A DNA stretch of 64,000 nucleotides from Aspidapion aeneum. Taxonomy: Eukaryota; Arthropoda; Insecta; Coleoptera; Brentidae. Under the pieces are notes generated by a model. It was not told where the DNA came from and ran no database searches. It was given only the letters and a program-made list of their open reading frames with translations. The DNA is taken from the NCBI GenBank assembly GCA_963576565.1, contig OY755047.1, positions 24,187,171 to 24,251,170 on the forward strand, written 5' to 3'. The translations under genes were made by a program, and so were the position numbers. Positions 1 through 11,008 of this stretch are shown here, piece by piece (position 1 is the first letter of the stretch; every line of letters starts with the position of its first letter).

Positions 1-234
1 CTAGTATTTTCATTTGATATACAGTTGCGTTGTAGATAAATCCGTTGCTGTCCTTTCATAACAATTAAACAAAAGTCTAGATAGATAATGTTTAACTAGT
101 CAAAAATAGCCAATATTTTGCTAGACCCCATGAGCTCATATTTTATGCTATTTTACGTGTATATTCATGAAATATGTGAAAAATATCTAAAAAAATCTTA
201 GCTTCGGGGGGAAGACCTCGTTTTCTTCATACTT

Positions 235-725
235 AGTGTCTTCTGCAAAACAAAATAAATCGATCCATGACGAATCTGATACCTTCTTAGCTTATTAACA
301 CACTGAACTCCACGCTATATCAGCCTTGAAAACAGTTTTTTGTAAATATCTCATAAACAAAAGCCTCTAAGAAGTTTTACTCAAATTATTAAGACAAATG
401 CCTTCTACTATATTTTGATAACCGCTTAATCATGCGATGCTCCATTAAAAAGTTAGGTTATTTTCAATTTTTAAAATGTCAAAAAGCTGTCATTAGCATT
501 AATGGATTTTATTTTACCTAAAAATTTCATGGAAATCGGTTCATCGGTTTAGGAGCCATTGTTTTACGGACAGACATCCACACACACAGACAGACGTCAC
601 GACGATATTGCTAAAATTGGTCAAAATACACCCAAATAACACATTTTCGACGTTATCTCTAAAGAATTTTTTTCATCGAAAGTATAATACCTTCTCTAGT
701 CATTCATGCGGACTAAGAAGGTAAA
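235..725 (+). repeat. Dispersed ~500-bp repeat, family A, copy 1
   Basis: This is a non-coding interspersed repeat. It opens near a GATCCATGACG motif followed by CCTTCTTAGC and closes with GACTAAGAAGG, so its ends are short imperfect inverted repeats. It carries a run of CACACAGACAG before its 3' third. Related copies lie at 51,130-51,630 and 54,848-55,335 in the same orientation, at 22,330-22,765 inverted, and as fragments at 1,885-2,010 and 18,150-18,260. It could be a MITE or a SINE-like element; no open frame or Pol III boxes are visible. Confidence 0.75.
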
Positions 726-1090
726 AATATAGAATGTTTTTTTTACCAACAACTATTTATAAGAAAAAAACACTAGTCAAATAAATCTTATAAATCATTC
801 CTAATCATAAAATACGTGAGAAAAAATCTAAGCATTTTAAAATCCAAACAAAAGGTTCATTGTCTTTACTATTACTTAATCACAGGTTTTGTGAATGAAA
901 TGATTTGAAGTGATTCTTTACTCTGAAATGATTTCTGTGGTACCAGACGACTCGTAAAGGTCATTTTTAATTTTTTAAACCTTCTCCAAGAATTATGCTT
1001 ATTGAAGTTGATTGAATAGAGGGTTATATGCAATCAATTTATAAAAAAAACCCTTCCAACTAATCCTAAGTACTACGACGATGTCGGGTT
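726..1090. other. Intergenic, nothing recognised
   Basis: AT-rich sequence with homopolymer runs. I see no exon, RNA gene or repeat boundary here. Confidence 0.5.
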
Positions 1091-1810
1091 AAAACGTTTT
1101 TCTACGTTGTCCGACGCCTATTCTTCACTTCCTTCGATCCTGACAATCATCTTCTTTCAGGTTTTTTTAACTCATTGATTTTTGGATTCACTGTTCCCAT
1201 TCCAGTTTAGGACGCACTCTTTATCTGCTCCCTATTGGTTGCCATTCTAGGACCTGCCTTGGTAATCTTTCGTAACTTATCCGTTGTACATTGCCGTACA
1301 ATATCAGTTGTATTTGAGTGATGCCATTCGTTATGCTTCTCTCGATGCCCATTCTTTCTTTTATGGTCTCATTTCGAATATGATCTGTTTCGACACTTTC
1401 CATTTTTGTTTTGTATTTTTCCGTTACGCGACAAGTCTCAAGAAATAACCTCTTTTTTGATTATTATTTTTCCAGTTCCTTACAGTCTCTTCCTGTCTTA
1501 TCAAATGTGACACCCAAGTATACATACTCATTCCATGGAGATATTTTTTGTCAATTCTCTAGTTTTAACACACTTGATTCGTTTCCAATACATAGGTACT
1601 GTATCTTGTTAACGTTCACTGTTAACCCCCACTTTTGGTATTCTTCTTCTACTCCATGTCTTCCTTATTATTGGCTACAATTACTTGATCGTCAGCAAAC
1701 TGTAGTGTGTATATGGTAAATCGGTCGTTAAGTTCTATTCCCATACCGTGTACTTTACGTTTCCAGTTTTTTAGAGCGACTGCGATATATATCTACCTAT
1801 TAAGATTTTC
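1090..1810 (-). mobile_element. Non-LTR retrotransposon fragment, 3' part of reverse transcriptase ORF (LINE type 1)
   Basis: Read on the minus strand, 1,400-1,800 contains a reverse transcriptase motif C of the form FADDQVIVANN, followed by the block with LTVNVNK and YLCIGNESS. The block 1,221-1,403 holds the C-terminal segment with RLPRQVLEWQPIG, typical of the end of many insect LINE ORFs. Frameshifts and stops separate the blocks, so it is dead. Related fragments occur at 18,930-19,250 (minus), 25,640-26,640 (plus), 31,790-31,980 (plus), 40,070-40,740 (minus) and 50,100-50,400 (plus). The clade cannot be fixed from these pieces. Some copies end in a TAG/GTA microsatellite tail. Confidence 0.85.
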
Positions 1811-1884
1811 GTTACCATGAATTCTTTTGAAAGTCGATTTCTAGTTTTAATTTTAGATTTTGACCATTTGTATAGTTCTTTTAT

Positions 1885-2010
1885 CGCTATGTATGTGTTT
1901 TTCCGGCCCACAATAGCGCCTAAACCGCTGAACTGATTTTGGATAAAATCGATTAACGCTACCGATAGTTTTTTGACAGTTTAAAAGCTGAAGAAATGCT
2001 AATTTTTTAA
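1885..2010 (-). repeat. Family A repeat fragment (inverted)
   Basis: The stretch with CACAATAGCGCCTAAACCGC and the following bases matches, inverted, the middle of the family A repeat seen at 235-725 and 51,130-51,630. Only the central part remains. Confidence 0.6.
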
Positions 2011-2456
2011 CGGAGCGTTGTTTTTTTCTTAAAAGGTTCATTATGGATCCATTTATTTTTTAATTATTTGTGCGCGTTTTCTTCTTCCGATTGAGGATCA
2101 ATTGCTTTTTTAATTTTTTTGCCCAACAAGCTATAAATTTTAAACTTTTTTTGGCTTAAAGCAGTTCAGAATTTACGAGAATAATTTAAAATTATTGTAA
2201 AAGTATTACAACATTCAAGTTTTAAGCAATTATACTTGTAGAGTAGTTTTGTAATCTTTTTGATATTTTGAAATGAAGGATAATGCGGTTATAAGATGTC
2301 CAGTAGATTTATTTGTTATTTAGCTTGAACTTTAAATAAGTAGGTATAAGAACATGCTGAAAACATTTAAATTATATTTTTGACTGAACAGGGACAAGGA
2401 GAAACTGAAATATCTTTAATGCTAATATGCCAAAAAATTAAAAGGTCTCCCTATGC

Positions 2457-2658
2457 TAGTAGAGAATTATTGGTATAAAGCCAGCCTATAATAGTGTCAG
2501 GTGGTATTCTGACAGTTTCACATTGAAAACTGACAGCTGATCCTTCAAAATTTACATACGAAAGTTGAAAGATCACAGCTGATCTTACAATGTGAAGATG
2601 TCAAAATTTATTCTTTTCATTTATTTTTATTTCAATATATTCCATTAATTCTCTACTA
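2457..2658. repeat. Short TIR element (MITE-like)
   Basis: The ends TAGTAGAGAATTA and TTAATTCTCTACTA form terminal inverted repeats around about 170 bp of non-coding sequence. The interior shares the CTGACAG / CAGCTGATC words with the neighbouring MITE family but has different tips. No coding capacity. Confidence 0.5.
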
Positions 2659-2660
2659 TC

Positions 2661-2931
2661 AGGGACTTATTGCAATAAAGCCAGGCAGTAATTGTGCCTG
2701 GCACTATTCTGACAGTTTCGCATTATAAGAACAGCTGTCTTCTTTTAAAATTAGGCCTTTGGGTATTTATAATAACCGAAATTAATAGTGCCGCCTTTAT
2801 TAAAGGAAAATAAATTACTGGATTTATAAATTGGACTTTGGTATGTCAATTTTGAAAAATCAACTGTCAGTTTTTAATGGAAAATTGTCAGAATAGTGCT
2901 TGGCGCTAGTACTGCCTGACTTTATGCCTAA
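2661..2931. mobile_element. MITE family B (GGGACTTATTGCAATAA tips), copy 1, 3' end truncated
   Basis: A non-autonomous element starting AGGGACTTATTGCAATAAAG, with an internal inverted CTGACAG / CTGTCAG pair and no open frame. Its right tip is missing: it runs straight into the next copy, which starts at 2,934. Further copies lie at 30,764-31,027, 46,110-46,376 and 46,608-46,885. Confidence 0.7.
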
Positions 2932-2933
2932 TA

Positions 2934-3213
2934 GGGACTTATTGCAATAAATGCGCAGAGAGTAATAGTGCCGGGCATTATTCTGAGAGTTTTCCATTGA
3001 AAGCTGACAGATGGTTTTTTCAAAATTGTGGTATGTCAAGTTGAATTTATAAATCCAGTCGTTTATTTTCCATTAATAGTGGCGGCACTTTTAATGCCGG
3101 CTGTTATAATACACAAATGCCTAATTTTGAAAGAAGAAATCTGTTCTTATAATGCGAAACTGTCAGAATAGTGCCCGGCACTATTACTGCCTGACTTTAT
3201 TGCAATAAGTCCC
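2934..3213. mobile_element. MITE family B, copy 2, complete, flanked by TA
   Basis: A 280-bp element with terminal inverted repeats GGGACTTATTGCAATAA...TTATTGCAATAAGTCCC, bounded by TA on both sides (2,932-2,933 and 3,214-3,215). TA duplication fits a Tc1/mariner-mobilised MITE. The terminal repeats extend inward as near-palindromic GC-rich words (GTGCCGGGCA). Confidence 0.75.
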
Positions 3214-3215
3214 TA

Positions 3216-3982
3216 TTATCTAATGCTCGAATGCTAATACACTATCAGCTACATTCGAATGCCTCAATGTGCAACAATTACTTTTAAAGGTATTGGCTCG
3301 GACATTCGATATAAAAGGTAAAAATCTCCAATTAAGCTTAAAGGTTTTATATTTTTTAAGATTTTTAAAAAATGTTACATTGGGGACAACCGACTAATGA
3401 CTTGTTTGGATTTTCGAGAGCTGCTCTCCGACAGTAAATTCAGTCTGATCAACTGCGAGCAGATCTCAACTCGTGCGCTGTTTGAGAGTTAATCGAAGCT
3501 GTCTGACATTTACTCTCTAGAATGTGTCTAATTGCGAGAAGGGCTCTTCTTAACTGCTCTTGAGAGACAAGTATAGAAATTCCATTTTCATTTATTTCCG
3601 CACTCATTTGATTCTCTATAAATTTTTTTTGCATTTAAATTTAATCTCCAAGCGATTCTATTGCATCAAAAAATTGCGTCGGAATTTTTAACAAGGTGTC
3701 GTTAAACATACCTTAACCGACACTTGCGTTAATAAATTTATATTTGAACAAATAATATTACATTTTTTATGACTTATTGTCTTTTTTATTTTTACGATTT
3801 CTTATATTCATTACATAAGGTGGTAATGGAGACCTTGTTAGATTTTTAATTACTTTGTTTTATGTTCATTCATACTAACTAATGAATGCTTGCAGGTGTA
3901 TCTACCTATTTACTTTTGAAATATAATTTTTTCATATTTATCAGGTTGACTTTGTCGAATGCTTGAAACGGCTTTTTTTATT
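3216..3982. other. Intergenic, nothing firm
   Basis: AT-rich. A 61-codon minus-strand open frame at 3,449-3,634 has no recognisable domain and no clear splice partner, so I do not call it a gene. Confidence 0.4.
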
Positions 3983-4322
3983 CAAACAAGTTTTCGTGGC
4001 TGATCGGGTAAAAATAAGTTTTTGTTTCTCTCATATTTTTCCGTGGGTAGCTCGAAAGCTTAACCTCACGGGGGTCTAAGATCTAATAGACAGCTAATAA
4101 GTGTTGGCAGTTAACTGTTTCGTCATCATGGGACTCCTCAGAACATTTCCCGGTCAATGTGACAGCCTCGTGAAGTTAATTAGACGGTTTTGTCTCTAAT
4201 TCTATGTCTATAGTGAGAAAACTCTCGCAAGAAGCGCTATCTACCGAGATACGAGGGAAACTAGAATAAGAGCAGGCAATCGGGTAAAAAGAAGAACCCG
4301 ATTAGCCACGAAAACTTGTTTG
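3983..4322. mobile_element. 340-bp TIR element (MITE), CAAACAAGTTTTCGTGGCT tips
   Basis: CAAACAAGTTTTCGTGGCTG at 3,983 is mirrored by CCACGAAAACTTGTTTG ending at 4,322, giving terminal inverted repeats of about 27 bp with one mismatch. No coding capacity. The superfamily is not assigned because no target duplication is obvious. Confidence 0.7.
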
Positions 4323-4388
4323 TTTTTTAAATTGACGGGTACTAAATTCAAGTTTGCTTTTTTTAATTCCCTTGGCAATAGCCGACAC

Positions 4389-4581
4389 CGGGGATACATT
4401 GGACAGTTTTTTGCCAATGTTTGTTTTTGCAAGTACTTTACCGTTAACAATATTTATGCTACATATTGTTGGATCCTTTTGTTAACACAATTTTGTAATA
4501 TATTTTTTCATATTAGATTTTTTAGTAGAGCTTTGCAAAACTATTGGATAATCGTCCATTGTATCCCCAATGCCGGAGCAA
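4389..4581. repeat. Inverted repeat pair with GGGGATACA words
   Basis: CCGGGGATACATTGGAC near 4,389 is mirrored by GTCCATTGTATCCCC near 4,553-4,570. The arms are short (about 15-17 bp, one mismatch) around an AT-rich interior. It may be a small foldback element; no coding capacity. Confidence 0.4.
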
Positions 4582-4599
4582 CAATGAACACGGTATAGG

Positions 4600-5764
4600 G
4601 ATACATTTAGAAACATTAGATATTTATTTAACTAAATGAAACGAATAAATAAATGGACATCCTCAACTGACTTTTGAAGACTACTTCAAGAAATTCTTTC
4701 ATAGATTTTTTCTTGTAATATAGACTCTCTCTGACCATCAAAAACAGAAAAAGTGTTTTATGGGTACAAAATGGATGTTTCATTCATTCATCAAAATGGA
4801 TGTATCCCCTACATACATTGTGTTTTATATATTCTTTTCAACATTTTATTTATTTTATTCCCTAGTTATATGGGTTATACAGTTATATAGAACTTTCAAA
4901 TCTTGCATCAAAACATAAAAATTCGCTTAAAAACTGCATATGTTTACATCCCACTACTTCCCTTTTGCAAGTGATTCTTGGCCAACATTTAATTCTAATT
5001 ATCGTGTATTTTGAGCCCTACCGTAGCAAATCCGATCCTCGTGTCAAGTCTAGCCCCGGTCTTCCCTAACATATAAATTTTAAAGCATCGGAAGTATGTA
5101 TTTAAAATTACACAACTTCGATTTTTGCAAAAGAAGAACGGCGAGCGATTATAAAATCTGACGAAATCTCGTTGTCTGATGCAGTATAAATTATATAAAA
5201 AAGGTTCAAATTGCCCATTATAAAACAAAATATCAAAAATACGAAGTTTGATGCAATCAAAAACATTAAAAAAAGATTTATTTATTCACGTTCCTTATTT
5301 CAACAGTAATAGCAAGAATAAGGCACCACACATACTAATTTGGTAAAACATTAGTAACATTAGTTCTGGTACACACCTATAGAATTAGAAATACCTAATA
5401 TAAATAAAACTTAGGAAAAACAAAACATTGTCTAGGCTCGTGAAGTGAATTATATTAGTTATTTACCTATATAACAAGTGCGGAAAGTGGTACTTTTCGC
5501 CAGGGCGGCAAAATAATCTTACGCATGTTTTAGGTACAACATTTTATTTCCTACGTGCATCCAAATCAATTTATTTTGTTGAATAAAAATGAAGTAAAAC
5601 GTCAATTAAACAGCGTTATATTTTGTGCTTATAAACATTTTAATTTTTTTTGATTAGTTATTATCCGGTTCATTTCCTCCTCAAAGATTTTTCATCTCTA
5701 CTATGGAAACCAATATTATCCTCGCACGCAGCTGTACTTATAATAAATTGATTTTTTGTTACAG
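4600..5764. other. Upstream/intron sequence of the glycine-rich gene
   Basis: AT-rich, with no clear exon. It presumably holds part of the intron that separates the unseen signal-peptide exon from the exon at 5,765. A fragment with GCGGAAAGTG at 5,480-5,530 belongs to the repeat family amplified at 10,095-10,690. Confidence 0.4.
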
Positions 5765-8700
5765 CTGGATTCCTCAGTGGAGGCGGTGGTGGCTACGGAG
5801 GTGGTGGCGGTTATGGAGGAGGTGGCGGTGGAGGTGGATGGAAATCTGGCGGAGGTGGATGGAGCTCAGGTAAGCAGCAAATACTTAAGAACCAGTTTAG
5901 TTTTTACTGTGATTAAATCGAATATCTGGCGAAAACGGCGCTTCATGTGCCTAGTAGCCAGGCCTAGAGCCTACCCCACTACTACTAATTCCAATATCAA
6001 AATATAACTACTTTTTTGGAAAACAACATTTACTTGGAAATGAGCAGGACTCAACCAAGCAAGGGAAAAATATTTTCCTCCTAATCTACAAGAAATAAAT
6101 ACAGCAATAGTTAATACATGGTAACCTCTTTATTTATTTCTCTTAAATAAAATACGGATGCCCAGAACCTATTCAAACGGGTCTAAGTTTATTGTGGACA
6201 AATCTAACAGTGCACCAATGTCCAAAGAAGTTACAGTATACACCAAACCTAGATTTTGGAAGGTTAGGCAGTGGTTTTGCTGAAATCTGCTCCTTTAAGC
6301 TGGAGCTAAAACAGAAAAGGGACTGCTGGTAGGTATTCTAACTAATTCAAACGGGTCTAAGTTTCTCGAGCAGTAATCAAAGAGTGCACGGATCTCCAAA
6401 GTTACAGTATACACCAGACCTAGACTTTGAAAGTTTAGGCATCGGTTTTTCTGAAATCTACGCCATTAATCTGGAGTTGAAACAGAAAAGAGACTGCTGA
6501 TAAGTATTCTAACTGGATACGAAGACGGTTGATGAAGCTACTATTACCTCTATGGGAGTCGAGAATGATTCTACCTGCCCAGCCGTTGAACAAGAGGAGG
6601 AGACATCAGGACATCTCGTATTATTCTATGAGGCCTACCCAAGGATGAGACAACAACACGGGGAACCAACCCTGAGCGAGGAAGAGCTGCCCTTGCTCAA
6701 ATTGGCTGACATTCTGGATTTGTAAAGAGAACATAACGGTCCAATTAGCTACCTGGACGTAGAATGAAAGGGCAGAGAGCAAGTTAAGGGATAAACCTAT
6801 AGCATGGCAAACACAACTACTAAATACTACTACTAAGAAAATAGACAGAAAATGCGACAATTTACTGGGCCCTCTTTAGGGTCGCTCCTATAATAGTTTA
6901 GAATCATCTGACGAAGCTTCAGGTCATTATGCCGACAAACTGGATAAGAGAGATCTCCTTTATCAGAAGGTTTTACCGAGGGTTTTTGTTTCTGAACTCT
7001 CCTTAAGGTTGATCAGAGGGAAATAAAACAGTTACTAAAGTGTGGAGACTCAGGGAACAGCAAGGGGCATGGGCGAATTTAAACTGCTGTAGATTGGCTA
7101 AAAAGCAGACACTAGACAGCTTTAACAAAAATAAGAAAGACTGGCTACTAAGAGCGATCTGTTTATGAGGATTATGGAGAGGGATAAATTTTCGGGGGTA
7201 GGAGAAAAGGGGTGGCGTTGAGGACCACTACTATCACTAAATAATAAAAGGGGATAGAGTCAATAAATGGGAGTAAAAATGAGTCAGTTAGGGCGTTTAT
7301 GTTTCGAACTATTTTAAACTCTTTGTAATTTTTCTTTTTCAATTTTAGGAGGAGGTAGCTCAGGCTGGTCATCAGGAGGTGGAGGTGGCGGATGGAAATC
7401 CGGAGGCGGCGGTGGATACGGTGGTGGAGGTGGTGGAGGATATGGAGGTACGTCAAAGTCATACAAAAAATAAGTACATTCACGTTTGGACCTAACCATA
7501 TGTATGTAAGGTAACTGATGATGAGTGCTGGGTTATTATCAGGTACCTTAATTCATTATTAGTTACCTTATATGTATGATGTTTCCATGCAATTTGCCAT
7601 ATTATTTCATTTGTTTTTTAGGTGGCCAGACCATTAAAATCATCAAAGTAATCGTGCCCAGCGGCGGCGGCGGCGGTGGAGGAGGACACGGAGGTGGCTA
7701 TGGAGGTGGATCCGGAGGAGGTTGGAAATCAAGCGGAGGTAGGTTCGGTTTGGTTTGGCGGGTTGGCCTAAAAGAACGGACATAATGTTTGGCCTTATAC
7801 CTTTAGAAATATAATATCATTGATTATAAGACTGTATGGAATTCTTCAGGGAATTTAATCAGGCTTTTTAGCGAAAATATTTATTTCCGCCATCTTAAAA
7901 TCGAAGATGGCAGACATAATTAAACTTGACCTCTCAAAGAGGCGCGTTATAATATAGATAAATATAGACATTTTAGCGCGCAAATTAGTTCAGTAAATGC
8001 CAAAAAAATAGTTTATACTTAAAAACGGTACTAATCGAAACGTCGCGTTGTTTTTAAAAAATAAATAAAGATAATTGAAGTCCAAAATTTTGTTTCTTCA
8101 TTATCTATGAGTGTCAAACAATTATTTTTTAAAATTTTCCCAAAGTTATTATTACTGAACGTATTTCAATTAAATAAAAAGCATCAAAGACCGATTTTGC
8201 TTTAAAGATTATTTTTGACATTTGCCGCCGCCTTGGTATTGGTATTGGCACAAATTATTGAAAACGGTTTAGTTGTTTTCGAAATAATAATTTTTGTTTC
8301 AGTTATTATTTTACAGAGTCTACGATTGCCTCACGAATTCTGTCCGCATCCATTTCCTTATAAATTTGTTATTACTGACTGATTTAAATGAATTGAAGGA
8401 AGTAGTAGCCGCCATCCTAAAATTTAGTACTGCGGACTAAATTTAATTTCGATACTCACTACGAAGTACTAATAATTATTAAGTCAAAGGATTTTAAGGG
8501 CATTTTGCCTAACTATTTTTAAATGATTAAAATTAAGGAAATATCGGTACACGTTCTACTATTATTTAATTAAATCCTATTTTCCAGGTGGAAGCAGCGG
8601 ATGGTATCCATCTTCTGGTGGATCAAGCGGATGGTCCTCAGGTGGAGGTGGAGGCTATGGAGGCGGTGGCGGATATGGAGGTGGTGGATCTGGATGGAAA

Positions 8701-9173
8701 TCTGGTGGAGGTAAGTTCAGCTCTTCGGTTCATCATTTTTTAAAATCTTTACTCAAAATCTGATATTTGTGTCAAAAAAGACCTAATTACCAAATTTTGT
8801 AATGATGTCTGTTTGATATATATGTTTATTAGGTGGTGGAGGGGGGTTAAATTATAAAAAAATCATAACCCGAGAACAAAAACAGCCGGCAGAATGCGGT
8901 TTTCAAATTTGCATCAAGACTAACAGTTTTAACGAAATTTGTTCTTTGTTATTGCAGTATGTCTCTATCTCAGTCAAAGTATGCAGTACTTGTAGTTTGC
9001 TGGCCCCAATGTTTTAATTAAAAATTATTAAACTGGAGATTTCTCTTTATAACATTTAAATGTTCTATAGAAAACGCAAAAAGAGAATAGGCCGTCAATA
9101 AAAATATTGGATCTTTAGTAGAATTTATTTTAAACTTTTATTTTTTGTTCTAGGTGGCTGGTCATCCTGGTAA
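5765..9173 (+). CDS. Glycine-rich secreted structural (cuticle-like) protein, 3' five exons
   Basis: Five exons are supported by consensus splice sites: 5,765-5,869, 7,349-7,447, 7,622-7,738, 8,588-8,710 and 9,154-9,173 (TAA at 9,171). Every intron is phase 1 and splits a glycine codon (G|GN), so the internal exons are symmetrical. The product is almost entirely glycine with Tyr, Trp and Ser in modules such as GGGGYGGGG, GWKSGGGG and GWSSGG. One exon starts with a non-glycine GQTIKIIKVIVPS segment. Low complexity, aromatic modules and short symmetrical exons are typical of secreted insect cuticle or matrix proteins, so extracellular deposition is likely. The first exon (start codon and signal peptide) was not found; the exon at 5,765 begins with two bases completing a codon, consistent with joining a signal-peptide exon. 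An AATAAA lies at 9,242-9,247. The first intron contains LINE debris. Confidence 0.88.
6160..6900 (+). mobile_element. LINE fragment (C-terminal, RNase-H-side), with internal tandem duplication
   Basis: About 6,515-6,730 translates to a block with a CPAVEQEEETSGHLV-type motif followed by LPLLKLADILDL. This resembles the Cys/His tail after the RNase H domain of I/R1-like non-LTR retrotransposons. Stops follow immediately, so it is dead. The preceding 6,170-6,335 is repeated in tandem at 6,345-6,510 with about 80-85% identity by eye. The fragment lies in the first intron seen for the glycine-rich gene. Confidence 0.65.
7745..8587. other. Intron of glycine-rich gene
   Basis: Ordinary AT-rich intron between the exons ending at 7,738 and starting at 8,588. 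No mobile element recognised. Confidence 0.5.
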
Positions 9174-9241
9174 AAACCACAGTAATTCTTCAATCAAAAT
9201 CAAATAAGATGAATCATGGAAGCCTGTCAAGTCAAGAATTC

Positions 9242-9247
9242 AATAAA
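9242..9247 (+). terminator. Polyadenylation signal AATAAA of the glycine-rich gene
   Basis: The canonical hexamer lies 69 bases after the TAA stop at 9,171-9,173. A second AATAAA lies near 9,381. Confidence 0.6.
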
Positions 9248-9614
9248 AACTGCCCATTTACATACTTTGCACAAGCAGCGAAAAAATCTAACAAGGAAAT
9301 TGTATTAATTTTTTTATTTCCATTTTAAAATCACTTTTTGTAAATTTTATTTATTTTAAATTTTAAAGACATTTTTTTGTAAATAAATGTATATTTTTTT
9401 CAATTGGTGTTTTATATTTGTTTACTATTTTGAGAAAATTGGGTGTTCCCAAAAGGGGTATTTTAAGTTTAGACTGAACTCAGCGGAAGGGCACTGCGCG
9501 AGGAGATACGGCCAAATATGATTTAACGGAATTTAAATAAAGTATTCCGCACCTACGCCACTGATGGTCATTATTGCTAAAATACAAGTGAGACCAATAA
9601 AAAAACAAAAGTTT

Positions 9615-10085
9615 GTTAAATATTTTTTATACGACTGTCTTGTAAAAGGGGGTTTTGCGCACGGAGAACACGATCTGAGAATTGCATTTTGCGCACGCTG
9701 CGTGCAAAACGTTTTGCACACGCTTATGTCATTTTTGCGCACGCCTATGTCATTTCTGCATACGGGTCCGTCATTGTGATTTTTGTTGTTGTCACCCATC
9801 AATATAAGTTGGTTTAGTTCCGTAGCAACCGTCACTGCTCGTATGTTTTGTTGATTAGATACGTCAAAAAATTGTTGAATTTTTAAAGTTTTGTTGTAAA
9901 AATGTCGGAAATAAAAACAAGTTAAATTAAAATTTGATTTTTCTTTCTTTATTAGCAGTCGTATAAAAAATATTGTAAAAAACTCGTTTGAAAACCTCTT
10001 TGCACACTCCCTCGACTTGTAGACCTCGCCTTCGGCTCGGTCTACCAAACGGTCTCGATCGTGTGCAAAGAGTCGTTTTCAAACC
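9615..10085. repeat. GC-rich interspersed repeat with inverted ~20-bp words
   Basis: ATATTTTTTATACGACTG at about 9,618 is mirrored by CAGTCGTATAAAAAATAT at about 9,957. Three imperfect ~21-bp tandem words containing CACGC(T/C)TATGTCATTT follow at 9,718-9,775. The right part has CTTCGGCTCGG-type words between inverted TTTGCACAC / GTGTGCAAAG pairs. A 171-codon minus-strand open frame crosses all of it but has no domain and is built from the inverted repeats, so I treat it as chance. Confidence 0.55.
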
Positions 10086-10094
10086 TTGTTGTTT

Positions 10095-10690
10095 AAATAA
10101 CTATTACCTACTCGCGTGTGGTAAAGTAATTACTTTACCGCACACTGTGCGGTAAAGTTACTTTACCGCACGCGCACTACTTGGAAACCTTAGCAACAAA
10201 GCTTCAATATTTATTTACATTTTAATATCATCTAATTTGACATGTTTATTTATAAATTACATTCAATTTTTTGAAAAAAAAAGTACTCATAGGTAAAATA
10301 TTGTACCTAACACATGCGGAAAGTGTCTTTACCACCCTTGACGGCTTGACCGAACTCCGCTCCGCGTCGTTCGGCCAACTGCCATCGCGTGCGGTAAAGT
10401 ATCAGTTTCTGCATTTGTTAAGTAAATAACTATTACCTACTCGAGTGCACCACTTCTTCGCAACGCGTCAATAAGAGGCGGGCTTCAATATATTTGTTTA
10501 CATTTCAAATTCATCTAATTTGACATGTTTATTTAAAAATTTCATTCAATTTTTTGAAAAAAAAAAGGTACTCATAGGTAAAATATTGTACCTAACACAT
10601 GCGGAAAGTATCTTTACCACCCTCGACGGCTTGACCGTCTCGTAGGGTAAAGTATTACTTTCCGCGCTTGTTAGGTAAATAACTATAATA
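10095..10690. repeat. Tandem duplication of a ~330-bp repeat unit
   Basis: The unit begins with AAATAACTATTACCTACTCG at about 10,095 and again at about 10,424. Both units contain the CATCTAATTTGACATG segment and the ACCTAACACATGCGGAAAGT segment. The first unit also contains a 20-bp palindrome, GGTAAAGTAATTACTTTACC (10,120-10,139), and a nearby GCGGTAAAG/CTTTACCGC pair. Non-coding. It lies in the 5' flank of DNAJC8. Confidence 0.7.
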
Positions 10691-11008
10691 GGTAGGTAAA
10701 TAATATTTTTTCGCCTAAAATATAAAATACCTGCATACTTCTTTGTTGATTTAAAAATTTGAGGCAATCAAAGCCTGAGCAAAAAAGTTCCCTTCCGGGG
10801 ACAGCCTTCCAAATCGGAGGGTTGGTCACCTTAAAGATTTTCGCCGAAATAACAGGTATGTTGACCGGTATGCGCATTGAAAATCGTCTAATGTAACACA
10901 TCAAAACATCAACAAGTCAAAAGTCAAAACAAAACATTTTTTTTTCAAGGGAAATTTTAATTTTCCCGTGAATTTTCAAAAATTTTATTACAAAAAGGTG
11001 GTGTAAAC

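Noticed and set aside
3449..3634. 61-codon minus-strand frame with ISILVSQEQLRRALLAI
   Set aside because: No recognisable domain, no consensus splice sites at useful phases and no neighbouring exons.
9533..10048. 171-codon minus-strand open frame
   Set aside because: It runs through a GC-rich interspersed repeat and both arms of an inverted repeat, has no domain and no splice or transcript context; most likely chance.
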